Notes: a model not told the origin generated them from the sequence alone. DNA of 64,000 bases from Eutrophocola sp049446715 (GCA_049446715.1 JBMTQX010000007.1:1-64000), one strand, 5' to 3'; shown: positions 44,073 to 54,157, numbered from the stretch's first letter. Made by a program: numbers and translations.

Positions 44073-46148
44073 CTACTCTTCGGGCAGGTCGCGGTTGTTG
44101 CCCCAGCTCTCGTTGGCACGGGCAATCAGGTAGGCGTGGATGGCATTGACCTCGCCGGCATCGAGTAAGTCGGCAAAGGACGCCATGCCTTTTTCCACCA
44201 GCGCGCCTTCCAGCACGATGGTCTCGAAGTTGTCATGGGTTTCGCGGGACATGTAACGCAAATCCTTCTGGCCGCCGACGGCGTCCTGGCCATGACAGCG
44301 TGAGCAGGTGTCATTGAACAACTGGGCGCCCAAGGAGACTTCCTGCTCGGTGGCGGTCAGGGCCGGAGGCAGCTCTGGCAAGGCCGTGGTCAGGGCTTCC
44401 ATGGGGGGCAGTGTTTCATCGCCGCCGAGTTTGAAGACAAGCATGCGCGCCGGGCTGATCTGGAAGTTGTTGCCGGAAGCGCGGGCGACCTGGGCGCGAC
44501 CACCACCCCAGCCGGCATTGACGGCAATGTACTGTTCGCCATCGACTTCATAGCTGATGGGGCCAGCCAGTGCGACGGTCTGGATTGGCATGCTCCACAG
44601 CTTGTCCCCGTTAGTGGCGCGATAGATGACAAAGTCGCGGTCGATACTGCCCTGGGCAACGATATTGCCGGCCGTGGCCAGTGCGCCGCCGGACCCGACA
44701 TCGGAGTGGGGTACCCGCCAGGCTTCGCGCTGGCGCACCGGATCCCAGGCAGTGAGCCAGGCCTGGCGGCGTTCATTCATGAACCGGGTGTTTTCGGCAC
44801 GTTTTTCGGCATTGGTTTCAAAGCCCCAGGCCGGGTTGGAGCGGAATTTCTTCGGGGTGAATTCGCGGGCCACGGACAGGGCAATCCAGTCTTCCTGCAC
44901 GGTGAAATACACCAGCCCCGTGATCGGGCTGTAGGACATGGGCTCCCAGTTGTGACCGCCGCCAGGGCCGGGGGTGTAGAGGGCGGTCTGCGTACCAAAG
45001 TCGGCTGCAGGATTGATGACCGGACGGCCGGTCAGCATGTCGATATGACTGGCCCAGGTGTTGGGCACAAATTCACGGGCAGAGAGCAGTTCGCCGGTGG
45101 CGCGGTCCAGCACGTAGAAGAAGCCGTTTTTCGGGGCCTGCATGATGACCTTGCGCTGCTCACCATACAGTTCCAGCTCTGCCAGCATCATGGGCTGGGT
45201 AGCCGTGTAATCCCATTTCTCGCCGGGGACTTGCTGGTAATGCCAGACGTAGTCACCGGAATCCAGATCCAGGGCCACGATGGAAGCCAGGAAAAGGTTG
45301 TCGCCGCCGCCGGGGCTGCGGAACTCAGCGGCCAGGGGAGAGCCATTGCCGGTGCCGATATAGACCAGGTTTAGTTCCGGGTCGTAGATGATGGAGTCCC
45401 ACACGGTGCCGCCACCCCCCAGGGTCCACCATTCGCCGTTCCAGGTTTCGGCCGCCATGCGCATGGCGTCGTTTTCAAAACCGTCGGCGGGGTTACCGGG
45501 CACCGTGTAGAAGCGCCATCTGAATTCGCCGGTATGGGCATCCCAGGCACTGACGACGCCACGCACGCCAAAATCTGCACCGCCGTTGCCGACAACCACG
45601 GTACCGTTGAACACGCGTGGCGCACCGGTAATGGTGTAGGGCCAGTTCTGGTCGGTGGTCTGCGCTGTCCAGATTTCCTCACCGGTAGCGGCATCAAGGC
45701 CAATCAGGCGACCATCGAGCGTACCGATGATGACCTTGCCTTCCCAGACGGCCAGGCCACGACTGACCGGACCACAGCAGGCATAGCGGCCCCATTCACG
45801 CGGGGTCTGCGGATCGTATTCCCAGAGCCGTTCCCCGGTTTTGGCATCCAGGGCATAGGTCATGGTCCAGGCACTGGTGAGATACATGACCCCATCAACC
45901 ACGATGGGTGTGCCTTCGACACCCCGGTAGGTATCCAGGTCGAAATACCAGGCCAGGCCAAGGTCTTCGACAGTGTCGTCATTGATCTGCGTGAGCGGGC
46001 TGAAACGCTGTTCCTTGTAGGTGCGCCCCCAGGACAGCCAGTTCTTGCCGTCGGACTCGTCCATCAGGCGTTCGTGGGTGACATTGCCCTGGCCGTAGCT
46101 GAGGGCAGCCGTCAGGAGCAGGAAGAGTGCGGCAGGCAGGCGAAGCAT
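44073..46148 (-). CDS. Quinohaemoprotein alcohol dehydrogenase (PQQ, C-terminal cytochrome c)
   Basis: A 691-residue periplasmic enzyme in the classic type II order: signal peptide (cleavage after SYGQ), PQQ eight-bladed propeller, then a cytochrome c domain with CSRCH (C615, C618, H619). The vicinal disulfide ring typical of alcohol dehydrogenases is C124-C125 in YACCGP. The catalytic Asp is D313 in EKWDYTATQ; the residue two after it is Thr, the calcium-type form. It should oxidise primary alcohols and hand electrons to its own haem. ATG 46148 starts the signal peptide; the longer frame to 46280 adds no domain. Confidence 0.9.
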   Translation of the reverse strand: MLRLPAALFLLLTAALSYGQGNVTHERLMDESDGKNWLSWGRTYKEQRFSPLTQINDDTVEDLGLAWYFDLDTYRGVEGTPIVVDGVMYLTSAWTMTYALDAKTGERLWEYDPQTPREWGRYACCGPVSRGLAVWEGKVIIGTLDGRLIGLDAATGEEIWTAQTTDQNWPYTITGAPRVFNGTVVVGNGGADFGVRGVVSAWDAHTGEFRWRFYTVPGNPADGFENDAMRMAAETWNGEWWTLGGGGTVWDSIIYDPELNLVYIGTGNGSPLAAEFRSPGGGDNLFLASIVALDLDSGDYVWHYQQVPGEKWDYTATQPMMLAELELYGEQRKVIMQAPKNGFFYVLDRATGELLSAREFVPNTWASHIDMLTGRPVINPAADFGTQTALYTPGPGGGHNWEPMSYSPITGLVYFTVQEDWIALSVAREFTPKKFRSNPAWGFETNAEKRAENTRFMNERRQAWLTAWDPVRQREAWRVPHSDVGSGGALATAGNIVAQGSIDRDFVIYRATNGDKLWSMPIQTVALAGPISYEVDGEQYIAVNAGWGGGRAQVARASGNNFQISPARMLVFKLGGDETLPPMEALTTALPELPPALTATEQEVSLGAQLFNDTCSRCHGQDAVGGQKDLRYMSRETHDNFETIVLEGALVEKGMASFADLLDAGEVNAIHAYLIARANESWGNNRDLPEE

Positions 46149-46318
46149 TGGTATTTTCAAGGCGGTTTTCGGGCTCGGTGGATCAGGGAAAAGGGAGAAT
46201 AAACGCCCGTGCCGGGGATGTCCATGGCACCGAAAAGTGCCTCTTGCGCCTGACTTGACCCTCCCTGAGCGCTCATGCAAAGTGTCTTCCTGGTCATCAT
46301 CAGACCCTTAGAATCATC

Positions 46319-47111
46319 ATGCGCAAAGCCACTATCGACATCGCTGCAGCCGCCTGCAAATTCGCGTTGTTGACTACCCTGGCCACCGCGGCGTTGGCCC
46401 AGACCAGTCCCTTCCAGGAAAAACCGGATCTCACTGGTGTGCGGACCTGGAACATGCAGCCCGGACAGAACCCGATGGCCGCCATGTCGGCGGCTTCTGC
46501 CAACCTGCCCGTTTGCGCCGAAAATGCGCCCGCGCATCGAGGAGTACCGGGAAATGACGGGCCTGTCGCTGGAAAACCCCGGCAGTTACTGTGTCCAGTT
46601 CGGCATGCCGCAGGCGATGCTCTTTTCAGGCGGCTATCCCATGGAAATCGTTCAGCGTCCGGAACGGGTCACCTTTATTTTTGAAGCCTACTCGGAAGTG
46701 CGGCGGGTGTTCATGGAGCCCCATCCCTACGACCCCGAAGACGAATGGCCCTCCCTGATCGGCTTTTCCGAAGGTCACTGGGAAGCAGATACCCTGGTGA
46801 TCACGACCTCGCGCATGAAAGAGCAGTTTTACGGCATCATTCCCCACAGTGATGAGGCGGTCCTGGTGGAGCGTTATCGACTGGAGCATGAGGCTGACGG
46901 TACGCCCATTCTGGTCAATGACTGGACCCTGACTGACCCGGTGTTTTACACAGAACCGGTATCCAACAGTCGTGACTGGAAGCCGCTCGGGGATAACCGA
47001 CACCTGGCCGAGTATGCCTGCATGGAAGACCGGTGGGTGGAACGGGAGGATTACCTGCTGGAGCGATTTCGCCGTGGCGATCCCGTGATCGCCAACCAGG
47101 AAGAGGAGTAA
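46319..47111 (+). pseudogene. Secreted protein paralogous to the 23905 gene, broken by a frameshift
   Basis: The first frame gives a signal peptide (MRKATIDIAAAACKFALL, cleavage after AALAQ) and the mature start up to SAASANLPV. The second frame, entered near 46513, continues with RPRIEEYREMTGLSLENPGS and runs to 47111. One missing base in GTTTGCG explains the break. The C-terminal half matches the 454-residue protein at 23905 (GHWEADTLVITTS, HEADGTPILVNDW). Spliced, the protein would have about 260 residues. It precedes a DUF6152 gene by five bases. Pseudogene or sequencing error cannot be told apart here. Confidence 0.7.
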
Positions 47112-47116
47112 GGCCC

Positions 47117-47497
47117 ATGACCAGAATCGTGAAACTTCTTACGGCGGCGTGCTTGATGGCAATGGCTGTCATGGCCAGCGCCCATCATTCCAATACGCCG
47201 TTTGACATGTCCCGACGCCTGGAAGCCACCGGCGTCATCACCAGGGCCAACTTCAAGAATCCGCATTCCTTGCTGACCCTGGATCTGATTGAAGGCGGGG
47301 AGGGTGAGGTGACCTATCAAGGACACAGCCTGACCACCTTGCGCCATTACGGCCTGAAGCCCTCCCTGGTGAAGGAGGGGCAGACAGTGACGATTGGTTA
47401 TGCAGCGCGTATTGATGGAGAGCCGGGTGGCATTTTCCTGGTGTTTACCGGCGCGTCCGGCGAAACGCTGGATTTTTCCAATTTCGGTTACGAATAA
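47117..47497 (+). CDS. DUF6152 family secreted protein
   Basis: A 126-residue periplasmic protein with a signal peptide (cleavage near MASA, residue 21). The mature protein starts HHSNTPFDMSRRLEATGVIT and resembles DUF6152 proteins: a small beta-barrel with the conserved start HH, NPHSLLTLDL and IGYAARIDGEPGG. The paired His at the mature N-terminus could bind a metal, as inferred from sequence. It is translated with the broken secreted-protein gene just upstream and ends in a terminator. Confidence 0.75.
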   Translation: MTRIVKLLTAACLMAMAVMASAHHSNTPFDMSRRLEATGVITRANFKNPHSLLTLDLIEGGEGEVTYQGHSLTTLRHYGLKPSLVKEGQTVTIGYAARIDGEPGGIFLVFTGASGETLDFSNFGYE

Positions 47498-47509
47498 AAC
47501 AGGGCGCCA

Positions 47510-47542
47510 TAAAAAAGGTCGGCAAATGCCGGCCTTTTTTAT
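47510..47542. terminator. Bidirectional terminator
   Basis: AAAAAAGGTCGGC-AAAT-GCCGGCCTTTTTT between two convergent genes. One G-T pair in the stem. Confidence 0.85.
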
Positions 47543-47557
47543 TTTGTGGTTGGCGCT

Positions 47558-50488
47558 TCAGTTCACCGGATTACCTTCGGTATCCAGCTCCACCACCGGA
47601 TAGCCCAGGGCCTCCAGGGATTCGCCGATCACGGCCTTGTCACCGACCACGACGATCTTCATTTTCTCAACCGGCAGATGCTCCCTGGCCAGGGTAAGTA
47701 TCCGTTCTTCCGTCATCTCGGCAATCACCGCCTGCTGCTGGCGCACGAAGTCTGCGGGCAGGTCATAGGTGATGATCTGGTCAAGCAGACGTGCTTTTTG
47801 TCCCGGTGTTTCGTAATCGCGGGCTTCACTCTGGCCGATGGCATCCTTGGTGAATGACAGCTCAGTGGGTGAGATACCGTTTTCTCGGTAGTTGATGATT
47901 TCATTCATGAACTGCACGATGGCATCCGCTGTGGTGTCGGTACGGACACTGGCCGAGGCGGTGAACGGTCCCGGCAGCTTGCTGCCACTGAAACCGCTGC
48001 GGGCGCCGTAGGTGTAACCCTTGTCTTCGCGCAGGTTCAGGTTAATGCGGCTGTTGAAGGCACCACCGAGGGCATAGTTCATCAGGAAACGTTCCCAGTA
48101 TTCCCCGGCGGCATCGTAAGTCAGATCGGTCAGGTACCCGATACGGATTTCCGACTGGGCCGCACCCGGCTTGTCGACCAGGTAGAGGGTGGTCTCATCG
48201 ATATTGCTCACGTCCGGTTGCGGCCGCAAATTCACGTCTTCATTCGGCAGTTGCTGCAGGAAGGCCAGCTTGCTGATGATCTCGCTCTGGGGCAGGTCGC
48301 CAACGACAGAGACTTTCAGTGCCTGGCTGACCAGGTTGCGCTCGGCAAAGGCGCTGATGTCTTCCAGGGTAATGTCCTGCAGGGTATCGATGGCGCCGGC
48401 AGCCGACACGGCATACGCGTGGTCCTCACCATAAATCAGTTTCGGATAGACGATGCCGGCAATGCCTGAAGGTTCTTCCTTGGCCGCTTCCAGGGACTCG
48501 ATCTGTTGCTGGCGCAGGCGATCGAGATCTTCCTGTTTGAAGTCGGGACGGAACAGGCGCTCTTCCAGCAGAACCATGGTGGCATCCACATTGCGCCGCA
48601 AGGACTGCATGGTCACGGTAAAGGTGTCATTGCCCGAACTGACGCTGATGCGGCTGCCGAGCTTGTCGAGTTCGTTTTCAAATTCCTCGGCGGTGTAGTT
48701 TTCAGTGCCTTCGTTCATCATCTGGGCGGTCAGGCTGGCGACACCGTATTCTTCGGGGGCTTCCAGCAGATGGCCGCCCTCGAACTCCAGGCGCATGCTC
48801 ACCAGGGGCACTTCAGCGTTGGCCGTGCCGATCACCTGAATGCCGTTGTCCAGGTCCTGGCGCCAGAAGTCCGGCATGGTAACCAGTGGATTGGGTGGTG
48901 GTTCCGGACGCTGGGAGCGGTCAAAGGATTCCGGTGCCTCCCGCATCTCCAGGTCATCGGTTTCGCTTTCCATGCGGGGCAGCGGTTCCGGAATCTCGAA
49001 GTTGTCGGGTTTGGCAACAATGTCTTCGGCCCCGGCGGGGACGACGCTGAGATAGATGGCCGGTTTGTCCTTGATGTAGGTGTTGTAGACGCGCAGCACG
49101 TCTTCCTTGGCCAGAGAGCGAATGGCATCCAGGTCTTTCTGGATCTGGTTGGGATCTCCCAGCAGATATTCGTTGGTGGCCAGTTGCGAGACCTTGCCGC
49201 TGACACTGGCCAGGGAGTTGATCAGGTTCGCTTCGTTGGTGGACTTGTAAATCTGCAGCACTTCATCGGTGATATCGTCTTCACTGAAGTTGGCCAGGAT
49301 TTCGCGCATATCCGCTTCAAAGTCGGCCAGGGGGGTGCCGGGGAAGGGCAATACCAGGAACGTGATCAGCCCGGCCAGTTCCTGCGGAAAATTGAAACCG
49401 CTGGCCTGAATGGCTTTCTGGGTCAGCACGAATTCCTTGTAGAAAAACGATTTGCGGCCCACAGTGATGATTTCGTTCAGAGCCTCCAGGGCAACATTGT
49501 CCTCGTGGGTCGCATTCACCGTCGGAAAGGCGATGAACAGGGCCGGGAAGCGGATGTTGTTGTCGACGTAGGAAATATAGCGATCAGCATCCAGCACGCC
49601 CGGCTGCTTTTCGGCATTGGTCACTTCAGGGCCACGCGGGATCTCACCGAAGTATTTCACAACCAGGTCCATCACTTCTTCTTCATCGACATAGCCGCCA
49701 ATGGACAGGGTCGCGTTGTTCGGACCGTACCAGCGCAGGAAGAACTTCTTCAGGTCATCCAGTGTGGCCGCATCGAGGTCTTCGATGAACCCGATCGGCA
49801 TCCAGGAATAGGGGTGTCCGGGCGGGAACAAGGACGTAAAGATTTTTTCCGACCACAAACCGTACGGCTGGTTCTCGTAATTCTGATTGCGTTCGTTTTT
49901 AACGGTGTCGCGCTGGACCTCGAACTTTTCCTGGGTCACGGCATCCAGGAAATAGCCCATGCGATCTGATTCTAGCCACAGCATGGTTTCCAGCTGGTTG
50001 CTCGGGACGGTCTCGAAATAGTTGGTGCGGTCAAACGAGGTGGTACCGTTCATGGTGCCGCCGGACTCGGTGACAATGCCGATGTGCTGTTCATCAGCGA
50101 CATGCTCTGAGCCCTGAAACATCATGTGTTCGAAAAAGTGCGCAAACCCGGAACGATGGGACTCCTCGCGGGCAGAACCCACATGGTAGGTGACATCGAC
50201 ATGCACCAGCGGGTCTGACATGTCCTCGTGGATGATCACGGTGAGGCCGTTGTCCAGTTCATACTTGCTGTAGGGGATGACGATTTCGCTGCTGTCGGCC
50301 TCGACCCGTTCTATCAGGGTGTAGCCGGGATCGGAGGGGGCAGCGGCCTGCATGGCCATGTCTGCGCCGGCATTCGCAGTGCTCTGCGTGTTCGGGGCAT
50401 CATCACTGCAGGCAGCCAGCGCAAACAGCGCTGCACCGATGGCAATGAATTTGAAAACGGAAAAGCGGGACTTGAATGACATAGGCAT
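47558..50488 (-). CDS. M16 family zinc peptidase lipoprotein, two-repeat
   Basis: A 976-residue protein with a lipoprotein signal (FALAACSDD, Cys near residue 28). It has two M16 halves, each about 430 residues. The first has the inverted zinc motif HFFEH (in GFAHFFEHMMFQGS) and a downstream Glu in NERNQNYENQPYG, so it should be the active half. The second half (from about 530, QDLDNGIQVIGTANAEVPLV) lacks HxxEH and is the inactive half, as in other pitrilysin-type proteins. It probably degrades peptides in the periplasm or outer membrane. Single gene, with a terminator shared with DUF6152. Confidence 0.9.
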   Translation of the reverse strand: MPMSFKSRFSVFKFIAIGAALFALAACSDDAPNTQSTANAGADMAMQAAAPSDPGYTLIERVEADSSEIVIPYSKYELDNGLTVIIHEDMSDPLVHVDVTYHVGSAREESHRSGFAHFFEHMMFQGSEHVADEQHIGIVTESGGTMNGTTSFDRTNYFETVPSNQLETMLWLESDRMGYFLDAVTQEKFEVQRDTVKNERNQNYENQPYGLWSEKIFTSLFPPGHPYSWMPIGFIEDLDAATLDDLKKFFLRWYGPNNATLSIGGYVDEEEVMDLVVKYFGEIPRGPEVTNAEKQPGVLDADRYISYVDNNIRFPALFIAFPTVNATHEDNVALEALNEIITVGRKSFFYKEFVLTQKAIQASGFNFPQELAGLITFLVLPFPGTPLADFEADMREILANFSEDDITDEVLQIYKSTNEANLINSLASVSGKVSQLATNEYLLGDPNQIQKDLDAIRSLAKEDVLRVYNTYIKDKPAIYLSVVPAGAEDIVAKPDNFEIPEPLPRMESETDDLEMREAPESFDRSQRPEPPPNPLVTMPDFWRQDLDNGIQVIGTANAEVPLVSMRLEFEGGHLLEAPEEYGVASLTAQMMNEGTENYTAEEFENELDKLGSRISVSSGNDTFTVTMQSLRRNVDATMVLLEERLFRPDFKQEDLDRLRQQQIESLEAAKEEPSGIAGIVYPKLIYGEDHAYAVSAAGAIDTLQDITLEDISAFAERNLVSQALKVSVVGDLPQSEIISKLAFLQQLPNEDVNLRPQPDVSNIDETTLYLVDKPGAAQSEIRIGYLTDLTYDAAGEYWERFLMNYALGGAFNSRINLNLREDKGYTYGARSGFSGSKLPGPFTASASVRTDTTADAIVQFMNEIINYRENGISPTELSFTKDAIGQSEARDYETPGQKARLLDQIITYDLPADFVRQQQAVIAEMTEERILTLAREHLPVEKMKIVVVGDKAVIGESLEALGYPVVELDTEGNPVN

Positions 50489-50629
50489 CCTTGGCTCCTT
50501 TTGTTGACGCTGAAATATGGACGCTAACTTACTGACGCTAAAATGGAGAACACGAAAATTCTGGGGTGTGCAGAGGTAGACCGCTGATTAAAGCATATCG
50601 TTCCCTGACCCGCCAAGATGTGGGCCGGG

Positions 50630-51679
50630 TCAGAGGTTATGCAGGTATGACAGTGAAAATGCGCCGTAAAGCTGTGCCTTTTCCTGCCCGCTGAATTCCC
50701 GGGTGCGATAGATATGCGCATAGGAAAAACGCAGTTTGTCCCAGCGGCCGGCAATGCCCACGGCAACATCAGCCACCACAGCCTTGCGCTGGACACCTGG
50801 ACTGCTACGTAAATAGTTGCCATCCAGGAAAATGTTGTTGGCGATGACGCGCGCATCCGTGACCAGAAAGCCGTGCAGGCGGAAGTCACGCTTGCCGGCC
50901 ATGAGGCCGGGCGTATTGTTGTCGCCACCCGGGCGCAGGGTAGAGGTGCCGAAGTCGTCCGGCAGGTCCCAGCCGATACGCAGTTCAGCACCGGCATTCA
51001 GATAGGAAGCCACGTTACCCACGCTGGCGCCCCAGTGGCTGATCAGTTCCATCTGCAGGCCGTTCAGATCCTGCATCTGTCCAAGGCCTTCGCGATGTTT
51101 GCGTTCAAAAATGAGCTGGAAGGCAGGTTCGTTCTTGAGCTGGTTGTTCCAGCCCTGGAACCGGTTCCAGCCGCCGATGTCATGCACGAGGTTTTGTGCC
51201 TGGCGAGCCAGAGCCGCCGGGCCGACCACGCCAAAATTGAATTCGGTGGAGTGCAGCGTGTCCTGCGTACGGGCGTGGTAGCCAAGCCCAAGATAGAGAT
51301 AGCCCGCATAAGGTCTGTCATCAGGGGCCAGGGTGACACGCTGTTTCTCGCGCGGTGTGAACATCAGCTGGCCCAGGCTGATGACCATGTTCTGGTGCAC
51401 AGTGTCGTTATCCGAATTGGCCGGGTCCGGGTGCACAAACGTGAGCAGGTTGTTCAGCTTTTCCACCCAGGGGTATTTTTGGCCGTTCGGATCCTCGAAA
51501 TTGTCCAGGTCGGGTGAGATGGTCGACAGGCGGATACCGTTGGTGTAATTCAGGTCGGTGTTGGCAAAGAGGTCGTTTTCGAGGAAGAAATTGATCGACC
51601 AGGGTTCATCCGACTGGGCGCGGGTGGTAACGCTAGTCAGCAGGCAAAAGGCGCACAACAGGCAGGGACTGCATTTCAT
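50630..51679 (-). CDS. LpxR-like lipid A deacylase
   Basis: A 349-residue outer-membrane protein of the LpxR (DUF2219) family. The signal peptide ends near TTRAQ. LpxR features are clear: INFFLENDLFANTDLNYTNG at the N-terminus (the Asn and Asp ligands of a calcium-dependent active site), DDRPYAGYLYLGLG, and a beta-barrel end. LpxR removes the 3'-linked acyloxyacyl chain of lipid A, altering immune detection or membrane permeability in pathogens; in a marine bacterium the role would be membrane remodelling. I chose ATG 51679; the frame is open from GTG 51685. Confidence 0.85.
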   Translation of the reverse strand: MKCSPCLLCAFCLLTSVTTRAQSDEPWSINFFLENDLFANTDLNYTNGIRLSTISPDLDNFEDPNGQKYPWVEKLNNLLTFVHPDPANSDNDTVHQNMVISLGQLMFTPREKQRVTLAPDDRPYAGYLYLGLGYHARTQDTLHSTEFNFGVVGPAALARQAQNLVHDIGGWNRFQGWNNQLKNEPAFQLIFERKHREGLGQMQDLNGLQMELISHWGASVGNVASYLNAGAELRIGWDLPDDFGTSTLRPGGDNNTPGLMAGKRDFRLHGFLVTDARVIANNIFLDGNYLRSSPGVQRKAVVADVAVGIAGRWDKLRFSYAHIYRTREFSGQEKAQLYGAFSLSYLHNL

Positions 51680-51822
51680 GGGCACGTAAGATAGCGTGCG
51701 CCCGGTATGATGAGAAGGGGAAAGAGGAAAGGGAAAACAACGGGTGTTGAGTAAAAATTCGTGCCGGTCTGGGTTACCATGGCTGCCGTGTAAATCTCAT
51801 TGAAAAAAGGCGATCTTTCGCA

Positions 51823-52188
51823 ATGGCAATCCAGCTGGTCAAACTCAGGCATGTGCCCGAGGATGAGCTCGAAGAAATTCACGCACTCATGGCCGAACAT
51901 GACATTGAAGTGTATGAAACCCATGCCGGCAACTGGGGCCTATCGCTGCCAGCCCTGTGGCTGCGGCATGACGAGCAGTTACCCCAGGCCAAAGCCTTGC
52001 TCGATCAGTATGCTGATGAGCGTTTTCACAGGGCGCGTGCTGAATACGATGCCTTGAAAGCGGCCGGCAAGGCCCGCACATTCATGGACATCGCCCGGGA
52101 GAATCCGCTCAGGTATATTGCATACGTCGCCATGATTGGCGCCCTCGTATATATTTCACTGGTGCCGTTCCTGGGTTTACTGACCTGA
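51823..52188 (+). CDS. DUF6164 family protein
   Basis: A 121-residue protein: an N-terminal ferredoxin-like soluble part (VKLRHVPEDELEEIHALMAE, then THAGNWGLSLPALWL) and a single C-terminal membrane helix (about 98-118, AYVAMIGALVYISLVPFLGL). This matches DUF6164. It is 14 bases before pirin on the same strand. Function unknown. Confidence 0.75.
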   Translation: MAIQLVKLRHVPEDELEEIHALMAEHDIEVYETHAGNWGLSLPALWLRHDEQLPQAKALLDQYADERFHRARAEYDALKAAGKARTFMDIARENPLRYIAYVAMIGALVYISLVPFLGLLT

Positions 52189-52201
52189 AGGTTTTTCAAT
52201 C

Positions 52202-53215
52202 ATGAGCAATCCCGTTTTATCGATCACCCCGCTGGATTTTCACTGGCCTACGGCTGATCCGTTTCTGTTCTGTGCTTTTCACCAGGACGATTTTCCTGCC
52301 GGTAACGGCGAAATGGGACCGCGCGCCTCACTGGCCGGCCGCCAAATCGGGCAGGATTTCGAAAAACGAGACGGCTGGCGGATGTATCACGGTAACAAGG
52401 TGCCGGGCTTTCCCGGACATCCCCATCGCGGCTTTGAAACCATTACCATCGTCCAGAAAGGACTGGTTGACCATGCCGACTCCCTGGGTGCCGCCGGCCG
52501 CTACGGCAACGGTGATGTGCAGTGGATGACAGCCGGCAAGGGCGTGCAGCACAGCGAAATGTTTCCTCTGGTTGAAGAGGCGGGCGACAACACGCTCCTG
52601 TTGTTCCAGGTCTGGCTTAACCTGCCTGCAGCCAGCAAAATGGTGGAACCGCATTTCACCATGTTCTGGGACAGGGATGTGCCTCTGGTTAATACCCGGG
52701 ATACCAGTGGCAATGCCATCAGCGTGGAAGTCGTGGCAGGCAATTATGATGGGCATCAGGCGCCGCCACCGCCGCCGGATTCATGGGCCGCAGATCCGGC
52801 CAACCATGTCGCCGTCTGGCTGATCGAACTGGCTCCGGGGGCGCAGTGGACCATGCCGGCCGATGCGGCCGGTCTGAGTCGCATGCTGTATTTCTATGAG
52901 GGCAGTACGCTGAATATAGTCGGTCAGTCGGTGGCGGTTAGTCATGGCCTGCAGCTGCAGTCTGATGCCCAGGCGCTGATAACAGCGGGTGATCAGACAG
53001 CCCGGCTGCTCCTGCTGCAGGGCAAACCCATTGCCGAACCGGTGGCGCATTACGGCCCGTTCGTGATGAACACCCGGGAAGAGCTGCAGCAGGCCTTCGT
53101 GGATTACCAGCGTGACCAGTTTGGCGGCTGGCCCTGGGAAAGGCATGACCAGGTGCACGCCGGTCGCGGTCGCTTTGCCCGTTACGCCGATGGCCGTGAA
53201 GAAGAACCGGCCTAG
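52202..53215 (+). CDS. Pirin family protein
   Basis: A 337-residue cupin-fold protein of the pirin type, with the metal motif HPHRGFETITIV and the later DVQWMTAGKGVQHSEMFP, containing the His, His and Glu ligands. Pirins bind iron and act as quercetinases or as redox-sensitive regulators; sequence does not choose between these. It has the two-cupin length of family members with extended C-terminal half. Its start lies 14 bases after the DUF6164 stop. Confidence 0.85.
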   Translation: MSNPVLSITPLDFHWPTADPFLFCAFHQDDFPAGNGEMGPRASLAGRQIGQDFEKRDGWRMYHGNKVPGFPGHPHRGFETITIVQKGLVDHADSLGAAGRYGNGDVQWMTAGKGVQHSEMFPLVEEAGDNTLLLFQVWLNLPAASKMVEPHFTMFWDRDVPLVNTRDTSGNAISVEVVAGNYDGHQAPPPPPDSWAADPANHVAVWLIELAPGAQWTMPADAAGLSRMLYFYEGSTLNIVGQSVAVSHGLQLQSDAQALITAGDQTARLLLLQGKPIAEPVAHYGPFVMNTREELQQAFVDYQRDQFGGWPWERHDQVHAGRGRFARYADGREEEPA

Positions 53216-53248
53216 GGTTACGCTATATAATCATTAAACGATGCGCCC

Positions 53249-53278
53249 TAGGTCGGCCTAGGCCGAAGACCGTTTGCC
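53249..53278 (+). repeat. REP-like palindromic element, TTTGCCG-type
   Basis: TAGGTCGGCCTAGGCCGAAGACC with CGTTTGCC. A hairpin forms from GGCCTAGGCC. It resembles the inverted pair at 54793-54885 and the half-element at 13411. Confidence 0.6.
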
Positions 53279-53312
53279 GTCGCTATCAACAAGAAACAGA
53301 AGAAGTGGTTTT

Positions 53313-54151
53313 ATGGAACAGGAATTACAGCAAACCCAGGAAGTCTCCGACTTGATCGTCAACTACCTGGTGACATACAGCTTCCAGATTGTCGCCTCGA
53401 CCCTCATCATGCTGATCGGCAGCACCGTGGCCCGCAAGGTGTCCGGGCTGCTGGAAGCGTTCATGGTGGAAAAGGGGCTGGATATCAAGCTCAGCCATTT
53501 CACGGCCAGCTTGATCAAGATCATTATCATTGCCTTTGCCGTGATTATCGCGCTGGGCACGCTGGGCATCAGCGTTACGCTATTTGTGGCCGCCATCGGG
53601 GCCTTGTCTCTGGGGGCGGGACTTGCGCTGCAGGGGCTCCTGTCCAACGACGGGGCCGGGATCAGCAGTATCCTCGCCCGGCCCTTTGTGGTCGGGGATA
53701 CCATCTCGGTGCAGGGCGTCACTGGCATCGTCAAGGACGTGAAGCTGGCCTGTACATCCTCAGTGATGAAGACGAAGTCATGATCACTATGCCCAACAAG
53801 CATATTGTCCGGGAGATCATCCATAATTCCCGCGAGAACAGCATTGTCGAAAGCTGTCTCGGCGTGGCCTATGACAGCGGTCCCGAGCAGGCTGTCGCGG
53901 TGGTCCGGAAGGCTGTGTCGGAAACGCCGGGTGTCTGCATGGAGAAATCGCCGTTGAGTGGCCTCGAGGCATTTGCTGACAGCAGTATCAACATCGGCAT
54001 GCGCTACTGGGTGAAGACCGAAGCTCTGTTTGAGACCCAGTACCAGGTCAATATGGCCGTATTCAAAGCCCTGGCCGACCACAATATCGAGATTCCCTTC
54101 CCGCCACGCGATGTGCATCTCGTCACTGGCGATCACAGCGTCGCAGGGTAG
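53313..54151 (+). pseudogene. mscS: Small-conductance mechanosensitive channel MscS, broken by one frameshift
   Basis: The first frame (ATG 53313) gives the membrane part with three hydrophobic helices and the pore helix with the Gly/Ala packing pattern GALSLGAGLALQGLLSN, followed by the beta-domain start RPFVVGDTISVQGVTGIVKD. At about 53754 the frame is lost; a second frame then reads VMITMPNKHIVREIIHNS and the rest of the C-terminal domain to 54151. A C missing in TGTACATCC would restore the chain. Total length, 279 residues, is normal. Either a recent loss or an error. Confidence 0.85.
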
Positions 54152-54157
54152 TCTCTG

